A stretch of DNA of 64,000 nucleotides from Oceanobacillus_B kapialis (GCF_042685265.1 NZ_JBHUMX010000045.1), one strand, 5' to 3'. Shown: positions 26,458-35,737, numbered from the stretch's first letter. The notes: a model not told the origin generated them from the sequence alone. Numbers and translations: made by a program.

Positions 26458-27067
26458 ATATCCACCACCGTCATTTCGCTATCATCTTTACTACTTTTAA
26501 ATATTACTAAAGTTGTCACACGAAATTAAGAGCTAAAAGCAAAAACAGTTATTTATACCTATTGTCATTCGCTAATCATCTTGAATCCAAGATATTTTTC
26601 TCTTTATTTCAAGATATCTTCACAAAAATCGAATGTTCTCAGGGGTAACATAACAAATCATATGTTTTTAATGCGATTTCACACATACATTTACTTTAAA
26701 CAGAATAATTAAATATTTTGAAGTTTTCGTCGGAGTTTAAACGCTTCTAAAAATTGTAAATCAAATACAACTATGGCCCCACACCTTTCTATCTAGTTAT
26801 AGTAAACATCATTTAAAACTCGGGATTGTAATAAAAATGTAATATTTTATAGACTAAAAATGACGTTGAAGTTTGTACGTCACTACTAATATTTCGTATT
26901 ATTCACTGCTTGTTACCCTGATAAATAGTTCCACCCTTTCTTATGATTAATAATATATACCCAGGGAAAAAACTTCTAAACAGTTAAAATGGTTCATAAT
27001 TTCTTAAGTTTATTGTGTTACCATTAATTACATATGATTACAAACAGATTAAGGAGGATTTGATCAG
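26458..27067. promoter_or_regulatory. Divergent control region between the Tad operon and the TcaA/YvbJ-like gene
   Basis: 610 bp with no gene I can support. The Tad-proximal part holds ATCTTG-N4-CAAGAT (26578-26593) and the palindrome AAGATATCTT (26611-26620), which share the CAAGAT core and lie about 30 bases apart. Further on, TGACGT (26861-26866) and ACGTCA (26877-26882) form an inverted repeat with a 10-base spacer. These look like operator sites, but I cannot name a regulator. A ribosome-binding site AAGGAGGA at 27051-27058 belongs to the plus-strand gene. The promoters are not assignable by eye. Confidence 0.45.
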
Positions 27068-28507
27068 TTGAAATGTGACCAATGCAATGCTCAATTTGAT
27101 AGTAAAAATAAAAACTTTTGTCCAGAATGTGGTGCCGATTTATCTGAACAAAGAGAAAAGGAAAGTGTTAGAAAAAAGAAAGCAAAAAAGAAGACACTTA
27201 TTTTGGGTATTCCTATCTTGGTCGTTATTGCTGTCATTACAACGTTTTTCTTTATTGGAAAAGGGAAATTCACACCAGAAAAGACGCTCACGGCTTTTGA
27301 AGAGGCTGTGGAACAGGAAGATACTTCTAGATTGGCTAGTTTGTTGATATCTACACAAGATTCTTTTGAGATTACAGAGGATAATGTTGCACGATTTATT
27401 ACCTATTTAAAAGATAACCCAGCTGCCTATGAAGAACTTTTAAGCAAATTAAATAGTCAAGTAGAAATAATAAATTCTAATTCAGATGGAAACAATGGTA
27501 CAGCATACTTGGACGATGTTTACGGTACGGTTAACATTACGAAAAGTGGAAAAGAATGGTTTCTATTTGATGGATATCAACTTCAAGTAATACCTTCTTT
27601 TGTAAAACTAAACACTAAAAACAAAGATGTACAATTATTAATTAATGGAGAAGTAGCAGGAAAATCCGATAAGGAAGACTTCAGCGATACATATGGACCA
27701 TTAATGCCTGGGGCTTATGAGGTAACAGCAAGCTATAAAAATGACTATTCAGAGGTTGAAAACACACATGTAATGGAGCTATTTAATCTAGGACAAGACA
27801 CGATGGAGCAGTCATTCCAATTACCACTTGGTGAAATTACCGTCGAATCTTTATTAGATGGGTATACTTTAGCAGTGAATGGTGAGAAAACCGATATCCA
27901 AATTGAAGAAGGAGAACAACAGATTGGAACATTTCCAACAGATGGTTCTGTTGCGTTCTCTTTTCATAAGGAATTCCCATGGGGAGAAGTTAGCAGTGAT
28001 GAACAAGCTGTAGAAAGTGATTACATTGGTCTGGATACAGTAAACGCATTAACGCCAGACATGCAAACTAGCATCATGGAACAGCTCAACACAACGATAT
28101 CTGAATACCATCAGGCACTTACAAAGAAAGACACATCTATTATGAAAACTGGCGTCACAGATAATATGAAACAGAGCCTTGTAGAGAGGCAAAAAGAAGT
28201 GGAAAAAGAGGAACCCGGTTACGAAGGAAAACTTATACAAGCGATTTATGACCTTGAGGAAATTTCCAACCCTAAATTTAATGAAGATATGGACGCCTAC
28301 ACAATTACAATGAGAGCGCACTATGTATTTCATGAACCAGTAGATTCGCTTGGATGGTTACTTGCTGACAGAGAAAAGGATGAGTACACCCGTCCGAGAG
28401 AGCTTCAGTTAATATATGACGAGGAAGCAGAGCAATGGAAGTTGGATAGCTACAAGAATGAATACTTTATAATTACTTCTTCCGATGAAAAAGTTTTTGA
28501 TCTGTAA
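27068..28507 (+). CDS. Zinc-ribbon membrane protein of the TcaA/YvbJ type
   Basis: 479 residues. An N-terminal zinc ribbon has CxxC at residues 3-6 and 18-21, followed by a basic segment, one membrane helix (about 44-66), and a long extracytoplasmic part with repeated beta-rich domains and a C-terminal NTF2-like region. This is the domain order of TcaA and YvbJ, which are implicated in envelope homeostasis and glycopeptide response in staphylococci; function here is inferred only from architecture. Start is TTG with AAGGAGGA upstream. It points away from the Tad operon and ends at a strong terminator shared with greA. Confidence 0.82.
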   Translation: MKCDQCNAQFDSKNKNFCPECGADLSEQREKESVRKKKAKKKTLILGIPILVVIAVITTFFFIGKGKFTPEKTLTAFEEAVEQEDTSRLASLLISTQDSFEITEDNVARFITYLKDNPAAYEELLSKLNSQVEIINSNSDGNNGTAYLDDVYGTVNITKSGKEWFLFDGYQLQVIPSFVKLNTKNKDVQLLINGEVAGKSDKEDFSDTYGPLMPGAYEVTASYKNDYSEVENTHVMELFNLGQDTMEQSFQLPLGEITVESLLDGYTLAVNGEKTDIQIEEGEQQIGTFPTDGSVAFSFHKEFPWGEVSSDEQAVESDYIGLDTVNALTPDMQTSIMEQLNTTISEYHQALTKKDTSIMKTGVTDNMKQSLVERQKEVEKEEPGYEGKLIQAIYDLEEISNPKFNEDMDAYTITMRAHYVFHEPVDSLGWLLADREKDEYTRPRELQLIYDEEAEQWKLDSYKNEYFIITSSDEKVFDL

Positions 28508-28513
28508 CCATAC

Positions 28514-28545
28514 AAAAAAAGCGGGGATCCCCCGCTTTTTTTATA
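28514..28545. terminator. Bidirectional terminator between the TcaA/YvbJ-like gene and greA
   Basis: GCGGGG / CCCCGC hairpin with a three-base loop, flanked by A7 on the left and T7 on the right, so it works in both directions for the convergent genes. Confidence 0.95.
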
Positions 28546-28547
28546 TG

Positions 28548-29024
28548 CTATTCTACTTTTGTAATTTTAACCTGAATGTCACCACCAGGAGTTACCACAG
28601 AAACTTCTGTCCCTACTTCATGTCCTAACAGGCTTTTCGCCATTGGAGAATCATTGGAAATTTTACCTTCAAACGGGTCAGCTTCGGCACTACCTACGAT
28701 GGTATAGGTTTCTTCGTCTCCATTAGGTAATTCTTGGAAAGTAACAGATTTACCTAATGATACAACATCTGGGTTATCGTTATCATTTTCTATTATAACG
28801 GCATTGCGGATCATTTTTTCGACTTGAGCAATCCGTGATTCAACGAAAGCTTGGTCATCTTTCGCAGCATCGTACTCGGAGTTCTCAGATAGGTCACCAA
28901 AGTCACGAGCTACTTTGATTCGCTCCACTACCTCCTGTCTACGTTCCGTTTTAAGGTAATGTAATTCCTGTTCTAACTTCTCTTTCCCCTCTTGTGTCAT
29001 ATAAAAGCTTTTCTCTATTGCCAT
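28548..29024 (-). CDS. greA: Transcription elongation factor GreA
   Basis: 158 residues, standard length. GreA rescues backtracked RNA polymerase by stimulating transcript cleavage. The N-terminal coiled coil (residues about 12-75, with the acidic DFGDLSENSEYDAAK tip) and the C-terminal FKBP-like domain (GSAEADPFEGKISNDSP...GHEVGTEV) are complete. AGGAGTG precedes the ATG. A Fur-box-like palindrome lies 52 bases upstream (separate entry). Confidence 0.97.
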   Translation of the reverse strand: MAIEKSFYMTQEGKEKLEQELHYLKTERRQEVVERIKVARDFGDLSENSEYDAAKDDQAFVESRIAQVEKMIRNAVIIENDNDNPDVVSLGKSVTFQELPNGDEETYTIVGSAEADPFEGKISNDSPMAKSLLGHEVGTEVSVVTPGGDIQVKITKVE

Positions 29025-29075
29025 TAAAAAAACACTCCTTTTTTGACTTCCTTGGAAATGATTAGCTATATCAAT

Positions 29076-29090
29076 TGAGAATAATTCTCA
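29076..29090. promoter_or_regulatory. Fur-box-like palindrome upstream of greA
   Basis: TGAGAATAATTCTCA is a perfect 7-1-7 palindrome. It differs from the Bacillus Fur consensus TGATAATNATTATCA by two symmetrical bases. On the minus strand it lies between a possible -35 (TTTATC) and -10 (TGATAT) of the greA promoter. Iron control of greA would be unusual; the match could be chance. Confidence 0.5.
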
Positions 29091-29206
29091 TGATAAATAA
29101 AAATATACTAAACAATACTATGGCAGATTTTATCTATATTTTCAACACTTTTCTTTTTATTTTCTAAAATTTTCCTTACTCCAAGGAAGATAGTTGGAAA
29201 TATAAA

Positions 29207-29845
29207 TTACTTCGGTAGTTTGTTTTTCTCCAGGATGTTCTCTATTTTAGTTGCCATTAAGTCAATTGCAACATGGTTTTGTCCACCTTCTGGAATAATA
29301 ATATCTGCATAACGTTTTGTTGGCTCAATAAACTGTAAATGAGATGGACGAACATTTTGTATATATTGGTCAATGACTGAATCGAGAGTCCTTCCACGCT
29401 CTTTAATATCCCTTAATAGCCTACGAATAATCCGCAAATCTGCATCAGTATCTACAAACACTTTTATATCCATCAAATCAACCAGTCTAGGGTCTTCCAA
29501 AATTAAAATACCTTCCACAATAATTACTTCTTTTGGCTCCACAGGAATTACTTTATCAGAACGCGTATGGAGCTTATAATCATACACTGGTTTCTCTACT
29601 GGTTTATTATTTAATAATTCGTGTAAATGCTGAATTAATAAATCGTTATCAAAGGCTAAAGGATGGTCATAATTTGTGCTTAACCTTTCCTCTAAGGGCA
29701 AATCACTCTGGTCCTTATAATAATAATCCTGCTCAATCACAAGCACTGTTTTATCGGAAAAGCGCTGGGATATGGATCTGGTTACAGAAGTTTTTCCGCT
29801 GCCACTACCTCCCGCTACGCCAATCACTACTGGTCTATCTTGCAT
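29207..29845 (-). CDS. udk: Uridine kinase
   Basis: 212 residues, full length. It phosphorylates uridine and cytidine in pyrimidine salvage. The P-loop is GVAGGSGSGKTS (near residue 9-20), the DYYYKDQSDL segment and YDHPLAFDNDLL follow, and the IIVEGILIL strand is present. It precedes greA on the same strand with a 180-bp gap and follows trmR by 16 bases. In B. subtilis two U32 peptidase genes lie between trmR and udk; they are missing here. Confidence 0.97.
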   Translation of the reverse strand: MQDRPVVIGVAGGSGSGKTSVTRSISQRFSDKTVLVIEQDYYYKDQSDLPLEERLSTNYDHPLAFDNDLLIQHLHELLNNKPVEKPVYDYKLHTRSDKVIPVEPKEVIIVEGILILEDPRLVDLMDIKVFVDTDADLRIIRRLLRDIKERGRTLDSVIDQYIQNVRPSHLQFIEPTKRYADIIIPEGGQNHVAIDLMATKIENILEKNKLPK

Positions 29846-29861
29846 TCTTTCGTTTCTCCTT

Positions 29862-30500
29862 TCAGGGCTTTCGTATACTTATTGCTACTCCATCACCTAT
29901 AGGTACAATGGAGGTTGTAAAGTTTGGATGCTGCATCAGCCATTTGTTGTAATCCCTTATTTTTTCTACCATTTTTTTATGTCGCTTAGATGCTGTCTCA
30001 GGCTCTGCAACAAATCCCCTGAATAATACATTATCGGATAAGATAACGCCTTTTGAAGAAAGCAACGGGCTGGCAAGCTCAAAAAATCTTTTATATTGGC
30101 CTTTAGCAGCATCGATGAAAATGAAATCAAATTTCCCATCAAGCTTCGATATTTCTTCTAATGCGTCCCCTAAAATAACCTGGATGCTGTTATCCTTTCC
30201 GTTTTTCCTAATTTCTTCTAATGCCTGGTTGTATCTCGCTTCATCTCGCTCAATTGTGACAATAGATGCTTCAGGATGTGCGGAAAGCATGCGTAATGCC
30301 GAGTAACCAATAGCGGTACCAACCTCCAAAATTCTGCTCGGCTGATACATACGAATTAATTGGGTAACAAATTGCATACTTACTGCGTCCATTATTGGAA
30401 CATTATCTCTAGTAGCCTTTGCTTCTAAGTCTTCCATCCATTTTTCACTGTCTGGTAACAACTCGACTAAATAATTATTCATCTCTTCTTTTAAATACAT
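29862..30500 (-). CDS. trmR: tRNA 5-hydroxyuridine methyltransferase TrmR (YrrM)
   Basis: 212-residue class I SAM-dependent O-methyltransferase of the YrrM/COMT-like family. In B. subtilis YrrM (TrmR) methylates ho5U34 of tRNA to mo5U34. Motif I is LEVGTAIGYSALRML near residue 56, with the IDAAKGQY metal-site motif near 130. I placed the start at the ATG with GAGGGAAG upstream; earlier in-frame ATGs at the 5' end lack a site. The genes for the U32 proteins that help make ho5U in B. subtilis are not beside it. Confidence 0.9.
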   Translation of the reverse strand: MYLKEEMNNYLVELLPDSEKWMEDLEAKATRDNVPIMDAVSMQFVTQLIRMYQPSRILEVGTAIGYSALRMLSAHPEASIVTIERDEARYNQALEEIRKNGKDNSIQVILGDALEEISKLDGKFDFIFIDAAKGQYKRFFELASPLLSSKGVILSDNVLFRGFVAEPETASKRHKKMVEKIRDYNKWLMQHPNFTTSIVPIGDGVAISIRKP

Positions 30501-30590
30501 GTACTTCCCTCTGTTTCTATCAGTCATCATCATTCATAAGGATCAAATAAAGAAGGCTTGCTAAGAAGCATCTAGTCCCCATTAATCTGC

Positions 30591-30626
30591 AAAAAAGGGC
30601 AATGTGAAGATCCTTCACATTCCCTA
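30591..30626 (-). terminator. Terminator after mltG
   Basis: Read on the minus strand: GGGAATGTGAAG / CTTCACATTGCCC with a short loop, then a T6 run. It ends the mltG transcript before trmR. Confidence 0.85.
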
Positions 30627-30635
30627 TTATTTCAT

Positions 30636-31754
30636 TTAATCAATATGTTCTTCTCTATTTTGTAGATGTTCATCATAGGTTTCAGCGTAATAAATTTCCC
30701 CTTGGTCATTATGCAGGAAATATAGGTAATTTGACTCCTCGGGATTTAACGCGGCATCCAAGGAACTTTCAGCAAAGTTACTAATTGGTCCTATTGGAAG
30801 AGCGTCAACATAATAAGTGTTGTACGGGGATTCAACCTCTAAGTCTTTATTTAGCACCCTATCTTTATGTTTGCCAAGTGCATAAAGAACTGTTGGATCT
30901 GTTTGAAGCCTCATACCTTCTTCCATTCGATTAACGAAAACGCCGGAAATTTTCTTGCGCTGTTCTACACTTCCTGATTCCTTCTCAACAAGAGAGGCGT
31001 AAGTTAATATTTCATGAATCGTATAATTCGATTCACGAATAACATCTTGATATTCTGCAACGACAGAAGCTGTTTTATTCAACATTTCCTCGACAACTAC
31101 CTTTACAGGCGGTGACTCGACATAAAAATTATACGTAGCAGCAAATAGATATCCTTCTAAAGGTGTTCGTATTTCAGGATCTAATATTTCTTCTGAAAGA
31201 ATGGACGGGTAAGCTTCAATTAATTGCTCAATGTACGTAGTATCATTTACGGTGTCTAAAAATTCTTCTTCTGTAAAAGGTAACTCTTCAGCATAAAGTT
31301 GGGCAATTTCTTTAATTGTCTTCCCTTCAGGAATTGTAACCGTGTGTACTGGTTCAGCTATCACGCGACCTTCTTTCATGGAAGCTATTAATTCATCGAT
31401 TGTCATAGATGGTGTAAAGGTATATTCGCCCGCTTGAAAACCTGATTCGTTTTTAAATTTAATATAGAAACGAAAGATCAGATCATTTTTTATAAGTCCA
31501 TTTTCCTCCAAAATTGAAGCAATTGCAGAAGTTGAAGAACCAATTGGTATATCTACAGTAACATTTTCATCACTGGATGGGTCAACTGGCTCTAATGCAG
31601 ACTTAACATATAAATATCCAGATATACCGCCAATAACGAGAATGAGAAGCAGTGAAATAATAATGATCGCTACAATTTTTCTCACGGTTTTAGCTTCTTC
31701 ACTTCGAGCAATGAGATTGTCCTTAAATTTTCCATTCTTTTTCTTCTTGGACAT
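30636..31754 (-). CDS. mltG: Endolytic murein transglycosylase MltG (YrrL)
   Basis: 372 residues from the ATG at 31754, which has GAGGGGG upstream; a longer reading would begin inside that site. One N-terminal membrane helix (about 25-50) follows a Lys-rich cytoplasmic segment. The YceG/MltG domain includes the catalytic Glu in the ASLVEKESG motif, and the later QTDPTVLYALG and SPYNTY segments are typical. MltG cleaves nascent glycan strands and is thought to set their length. Its location beside yrzB, ruvX and ireB is conserved in Bacillaceae. Confidence 0.94.
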   Translation of the reverse strand: MSKKKKNGKFKDNLIARSEEAKTVRKIVAIIIISLLLILVIGGISGYLYVKSALEPVDPSSDENVTVDIPIGSSTSAIASILEENGLIKNDLIFRFYIKFKNESGFQAGEYTFTPSMTIDELIASMKEGRVIAEPVHTVTIPEGKTIKEIAQLYAEELPFTEEEFLDTVNDTTYIEQLIEAYPSILSEEILDPEIRTPLEGYLFAATYNFYVESPPVKVVVEEMLNKTASVVAEYQDVIRESNYTIHEILTYASLVEKESGSVEQRKKISGVFVNRMEEGMRLQTDPTVLYALGKHKDRVLNKDLEVESPYNTYYVDALPIGPISNFAESSLDAALNPEESNYLYFLHNDQGEIYYAETYDEHLQNREEHID

Positions 31755-31892
31755 TAAGTATCCCCCTCTCATCCGGTATATTATACTAAAATATACGATG
31801 TTTTGCTATCATAATCCTAAGTTTCGACATGTACCTTTTATTTTCACCAGCTATACCTGCTTAGCTACAATCCAAAAAATCTAATCACACAA

Positions 31893-31922
31893 GAAAAAAG
31901 CCAGCGCCTAAAGACGCCAGCT
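31893..31922 (-). terminator. Terminator after yrzB
   Basis: Minus-strand hairpin of 10 base pairs, three of them G-T (AGCTGGCGTC / GGCGCTGGCT), followed by T6. Confidence 0.8.
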
Positions 31923-31939
31923 TCTCTAAATAGTAGCAC

Positions 31940-32227
31940 TTACTCGTTATTATCTTCCTCAGCTAAAGTATGAAGCATTTCCTCTACCATTTCCCATTCT
32001 TCATCAGATTCAATAGGGAATAAAGATAAATCATCATCGTCTTTAGCCTTTTCTTCGTAACGGAAAGCATATACTTCCACTTCTTCATCTTCCGCTTGTT
32101 CTACTGGAGTTACCGCAATGTAGGAATGATTCGTTTCATCTACATCAAAGGTAAACAATACTTCAAATAAATGTTCTTCCCCGTTTTCATCAGGGATAAT
32201 AATCCGTTCTTTTTCTTCTAGTGCCAT
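31940..32227 (-). CDS. yrzB: DUF1292 family protein (YrzB)
   Basis: 95 residues, very acidic, with the DUF1292 pattern (I.PDENGEEHLFEVLFTFD; YIAVTP; VYAFRYEE; DLSLFPI.SDEEW..V). Function is unknown. It lies 13 bases after ruvX on the same strand in the conserved ireB-ruvX-yrzB cluster. Confidence 0.92.
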   Translation of the reverse strand: MALEEKERIIIPDENGEEHLFEVLFTFDVDETNHSYIAVTPVEQAEDEEVEVYAFRYEEKAKDDDDLSLFPIESDEEWEMVEEMLHTLAEEDNNE

Positions 32228-32240
32228 TTATACCACTCCT

Positions 32241-32654
32241 TTACTTCTGGTCAAGATAGCCCTGCAAAATCATTACAGCAGCCATCTTATCAATAACTTT
32301 CTTCCTCTTCTTCCGACTCATGTCTGCTTCCAACAGGATGCGTTCAGCTGCCACAGTGGTCAAACGTTCATCCCATAAAACCGTTTCAATCCCATGGGTT
32401 TCTTCCACATGTGCGGCATATCGCTGTGATGCTTCTCCACGCTCTCCTATTGTACCATTCATATTTTTTGGAAGGCCGATAATAGCTTTTCCAATTTCAT
32501 GCTCTGCTATAATGTCTGCAAGTTTGCTGTCTGCAGAGGTAATACTCTCTTCGTTCCACTCAATTGTCGTAAGCCCTTGAGCAGTCCAGCCCAATAAATC
32601 ACTAACAGCTACGCCAATTGTTTTGGAACCAACATCTAATCCTATTATTTTCAT
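32241..32654 (-). CDS. ruvX: Putative Holliday junction resolvase YqgF/RuvX
   Basis: 137 residues with an RNase H-like fold. The first catalytic Asp is in IIGLDVGSKTIGVAVSD (Asp6) and the later acidic residues are in LWDERLTT near 95-101. The protein is also named as the pre-16S rRNA 5' nuclease (YqgF) in E. coli; which role dominates here cannot be told from sequence. It is directly joined to ireB (no gap). Confidence 0.93.
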   Translation of the reverse strand: MKIIGLDVGSKTIGVAVSDLLGWTAQGLTTIEWNEESITSADSKLADIIAEHEIGKAIIGLPKNMNGTIGERGEASQRYAAHVEETHGIETVLWDERLTTVAAERILLEADMSRKKRKKVIDKMAAVMILQGYLDQK

Positions 32655-32924
32655 TTAGTCGTTCCTTTGCTGTTGTTCAAGATAAAATTTGACCAGCTCT
32701 TCAATAACTTCATCCCGTTCAATTTTACGGATCAGATTTCTTGCATCATTATGACGTGGAATGTATGCAGGATCACCAGATAATAAATAACCTACAATCT
32801 GATTGATCGGATTATATCCTTTTTCGCGTAATGCCTCATGGACTGTAAAAAGGATCTCTTTTATATCCTGATCAAAAGGTTCCTCCGAAAAATTAAATTT
32901 CATCGTTTTATCAATTGAGCTCAT
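32655..32924 (-). CDS. ireB: IreB family regulatory phosphoprotein (YrzL)
   Basis: 89 residues; starts at the second of two adjacent ATGs, which has GAGGTG at 5 bases. Sequence pattern DKTMKFNFSEE near the start and KGYNPINQIVGYLLSGDPAYI in the middle are the family hallmarks. In Enterococcus IreB is phosphorylated on Thr by the PASTA kinase IreK and affects cephalosporin tolerance. A PASTA kinase is not encoded in this window. It is the first gene of the ireB-ruvX-yrzB unit. Confidence 0.94.
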   Translation of the reverse strand: MSSIDKTMKFNFSEEPFDQDIKEILFTVHEALREKGYNPINQIVGYLLSGDPAYIPRHNDARNLIRKIERDEVIEELVKFYLEQQQRND

Positions 32925-33097
32925 CATGACACCTCGATCTTAGAATAACTCTCATTTCTGCTTTACTTAATAGATTTCCCTGTTTCGAAGCAGCCTGTAA
33001 CCAGATTTTCCCGAACCCGTCACTGTTACTTTTAGTATAACATGCCTGTTTGTTTCATTATACTTATTCCTCTCCGTTGTTACAAGTTGAAAGGAAA

Positions 33098-35737
33098 TTA
33101 TTTCAGATTGTCCGCAATATATTGACTAGTTACTTCAAGGGCTTCACCAATTTTACTTGTATCTTTTCCGCCTGCTTGTGCCATATCTGGGCGACCACCG
33201 CCGCCGCCGCCGCAAATGCCGGCAGCTAGTTTTATTAATTGACCAGCATGTAAGCCTCGTTCTATTAGATCTTTTGAAACACCAGAAGCAAGCTGTACTT
33301 TTCCATTGCTTTCTGAAGCTAATAGAATGACGCCAGAGCCTAGTTTCTGTTTTAGTTCATCAACCATATTACGTAACTGGTTCATGTCCTTCACATCTAC
33401 TTTTTGAGCTAAAAAGGATACATCCTGGCTAGTTTCTACTTTGTCTAATATAGAAGCTGCTTCTGCATTTGAAAGTTTAGCATTTAATGATTCATTTTCT
33501 TTTTGTAAGGTTTTAATTTCATGGAATAACCCATTAATGCGTTCAGGGACATTATCTTCTGTAGATTTTAACAACTGTGCAGATTGCTGCAATACATTTA
33601 GTTTACTATTTAAGAAGCTGTATGCATGTTTACTCGTTACTGCTTCAATTCTTCTCGTACCTGCCCCAATTCCACTTTCAGAGCTAATCTTAAACAAACC
33701 AATTTCCGACGTGTTGGTTACATGGCAACCACCGCATAGCTCAATGCTGTAATCACGCATTTGTACTACTCTAACAACATCGCCATACTTCTCCCCAAAT
33801 AAAGCCATTGCTCCCATTTCTTTAGCTTCTTCTTTTTGCATGTTCGTAATACGTACAGGTATAGACTCCCAAATCTTTTCGTTTACAATCGTTTCAATCT
33901 GCTGCAGCTCTTCTGCTGATACTGCATTAAAATGAGTGAAATCAAAACGCAATCGGTCAGGGCTCACTAAGGAACCTGCTTGGTTTACATGATCACCAAG
34001 TACATCTTTTAAGGCCTGATGTAGTAAGTGGGTAGCAGTATGGTTTTTTACTACAGATGATCTAAAAGGATTGTCGATTTTTGCTTTAAGTGTATCTCCT
34101 TTATGAAGCTCCCCATCGGTAATCTCAACTTGGTGGACATGTTGGCCTTTTGGAGCTTTTTGCACATCTTTTACATAAGCAGTACCACTTTCAGAATAAA
34201 GCCAGCCTTTATCAGCTACTTGTCCGCCACTCTCTGCATAAAAAGGAGTACGATCTAGAATTAGAAGTACTTCTTCTCCTTTTTTCGCTGTTTCTGACAT
34301 TTCTTTTCCACTAATAATGGCAGCAAGCGTTGTATTCTTTTCCAGTTCTTCATAGCCGACAAATTCACTTTCTATTTCAATGTCTGCTAGGAGACTATCT
34401 TGAACCTGCATCGAATCTACTTTTTGACGTGCATTTCTGGCGCGATCACGCTGCTTCTGCATTTCTTTCTCGAAGCCATCAAGATCAATGGTGAACCCTT
34501 GCTCTTCCACATACTCCTCCGTTAATTCCTTAGGAAATCCGTATGTGTCATAAAGGCGAAAGACTTCTACTCCTGGAAATACATTACTTCCTTTTGCTTT
34601 TTCTTTCTCAATAATTGTGCCTAAAATCTCAAGCCCTTCATTTAGCGTTTCATGGAAACGTGTTTCTTCAACTTTTATAATATTCTCGATTAGTTCCTGC
34701 TGTTTTAAGACTTCTGGATAAAAATCCTTCATGATATTCCCTACTGTTTCTACAAGACCAAACATAAATGGTTTTTCTATTCCAATCTCTTTGGCAAAAC
34801 GAACAGCCCGACGCAATAGACGTCTTAGTACATAGCCTCTTCCTTCATTAGAAGGCACCGCTCCGTCCCCGATCGCAAAGCTGACAGTACGTACATGGTC
34901 GGCAATGACTTTAAATGCTGTATCCCCTTTTTGTGACGAACCGTATGTTGTATTCGCTAACTCTTCAGTTTTGCGAATAATCGGCATAAATAAATCTGTC
35001 TCAAAGTTTGTTGGAACGTCTTGAATAACGGATACCATACGCTCTAAGCCCATACCTGTATCTATATTTTTCTTTGGCAGTGGTGTATACGTATCGTCAG
35101 GATTATGGTTAAACTGGGAGAACACTAAATTCCATATTTCCAAGTAACGATCATTTTCTCCTCCAGGGTATAGTTCCGGATCTTTTGGATCATTGCCATA
35201 TTTCTCTCCACGATCATAAAAAATTTCTGTGTTCGGGCCACTAGGTCCCTCTCCGATATCCCAGAAATTCTCTTCAAGACGAATAATACGTTCTTCAGGA
35301 AGTTTTATATCCTTTAACCAAATATCAAATGCTTCGTCATCTTCTGGATGAACTGTCACTGATAGCAAGCCAGGATCAAAGCCGATCCATTTTTCACTTG
35401 TTAAGAATTCCCATGCCCACTCAATTGCTTCTTTCTTAAAATAATCGCCAATGGAAAAGTTTCCTAGCATCTCAAAAAAAGTATGGTGTCTTGCTGTGAA
35501 ACCAACATTCTCAATGTCATTCGTTCTTATAGACTTTTGAGCATTGACCAAGCGCGGGTTATCAGGTATCACCCTACCATCGAAATATTTCTTTAATGTG
35601 GCAACACCACTATTAATCCATAGCAATGTTGGGTCTTCTTGTGGTACAAGAGACGCACTAGGCTCAACACGGTGCCCTTTTTCCTTAAAAAAGTCAATAA
35701 ACATTTGTCTTACTTCAGCAGATGTTAATTGTTTCAT
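33098..35737 (-). CDS. alaS: Alanyl-tRNA synthetase
   Basis: 879 residues, full length, with aminoacylation domain, editing domain and C-Ala domain. Class II motifs include WINSGVATLKKYFDG near residue 34 and RHHTFFEMLGNFS. The editing site HTATHLLHQAL is present and its partner CGGCHV comes later. The C-terminus ends with a Gly-rich CGGGGGGRPDMAQAGG segment. A T-box leader precedes it (separate entry). Confidence 0.98.
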   Translation of the reverse strand: MKQLTSAEVRQMFIDFFKEKGHRVEPSASLVPQEDPTLLWINSGVATLKKYFDGRVIPDNPRLVNAQKSIRTNDIENVGFTARHHTFFEMLGNFSIGDYFKKEAIEWAWEFLTSEKWIGFDPGLLSVTVHPEDDEAFDIWLKDIKLPEERIIRLEENFWDIGEGPSGPNTEIFYDRGEKYGNDPKDPELYPGGENDRYLEIWNLVFSQFNHNPDDTYTPLPKKNIDTGMGLERMVSVIQDVPTNFETDLFMPIIRKTEELANTTYGSSQKGDTAFKVIADHVRTVSFAIGDGAVPSNEGRGYVLRRLLRRAVRFAKEIGIEKPFMFGLVETVGNIMKDFYPEVLKQQELIENIIKVEETRFHETLNEGLEILGTIIEKEKAKGSNVFPGVEVFRLYDTYGFPKELTEEYVEEQGFTIDLDGFEKEMQKQRDRARNARQKVDSMQVQDSLLADIEIESEFVGYEELEKNTTLAAIISGKEMSETAKKGEEVLLILDRTPFYAESGGQVADKGWLYSESGTAYVKDVQKAPKGQHVHQVEITDGELHKGDTLKAKIDNPFRSSVVKNHTATHLLHQALKDVLGDHVNQAGSLVSPDRLRFDFTHFNAVSAEELQQIETIVNEKIWESIPVRITNMQKEEAKEMGAMALFGEKYGDVVRVVQMRDYSIELCGGCHVTNTSEIGLFKISSESGIGAGTRRIEAVTSKHAYSFLNSKLNVLQQSAQLLKSTEDNVPERINGLFHEIKTLQKENESLNAKLSNAEAASILDKVETSQDVSFLAQKVDVKDMNQLRNMVDELKQKLGSGVILLASESNGKVQLASGVSKDLIERGLHAGQLIKLAAGICGGGGGGRPDMAQAGGKDTSKIGEALEVTSQYIADNLK

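Noticed and set aside
27075..27358. Small frames at the start of the TcaA/YvbJ-like gene
   Set aside because: They are frame-shifted readings of the zinc-ribbon and Lys-rich region.
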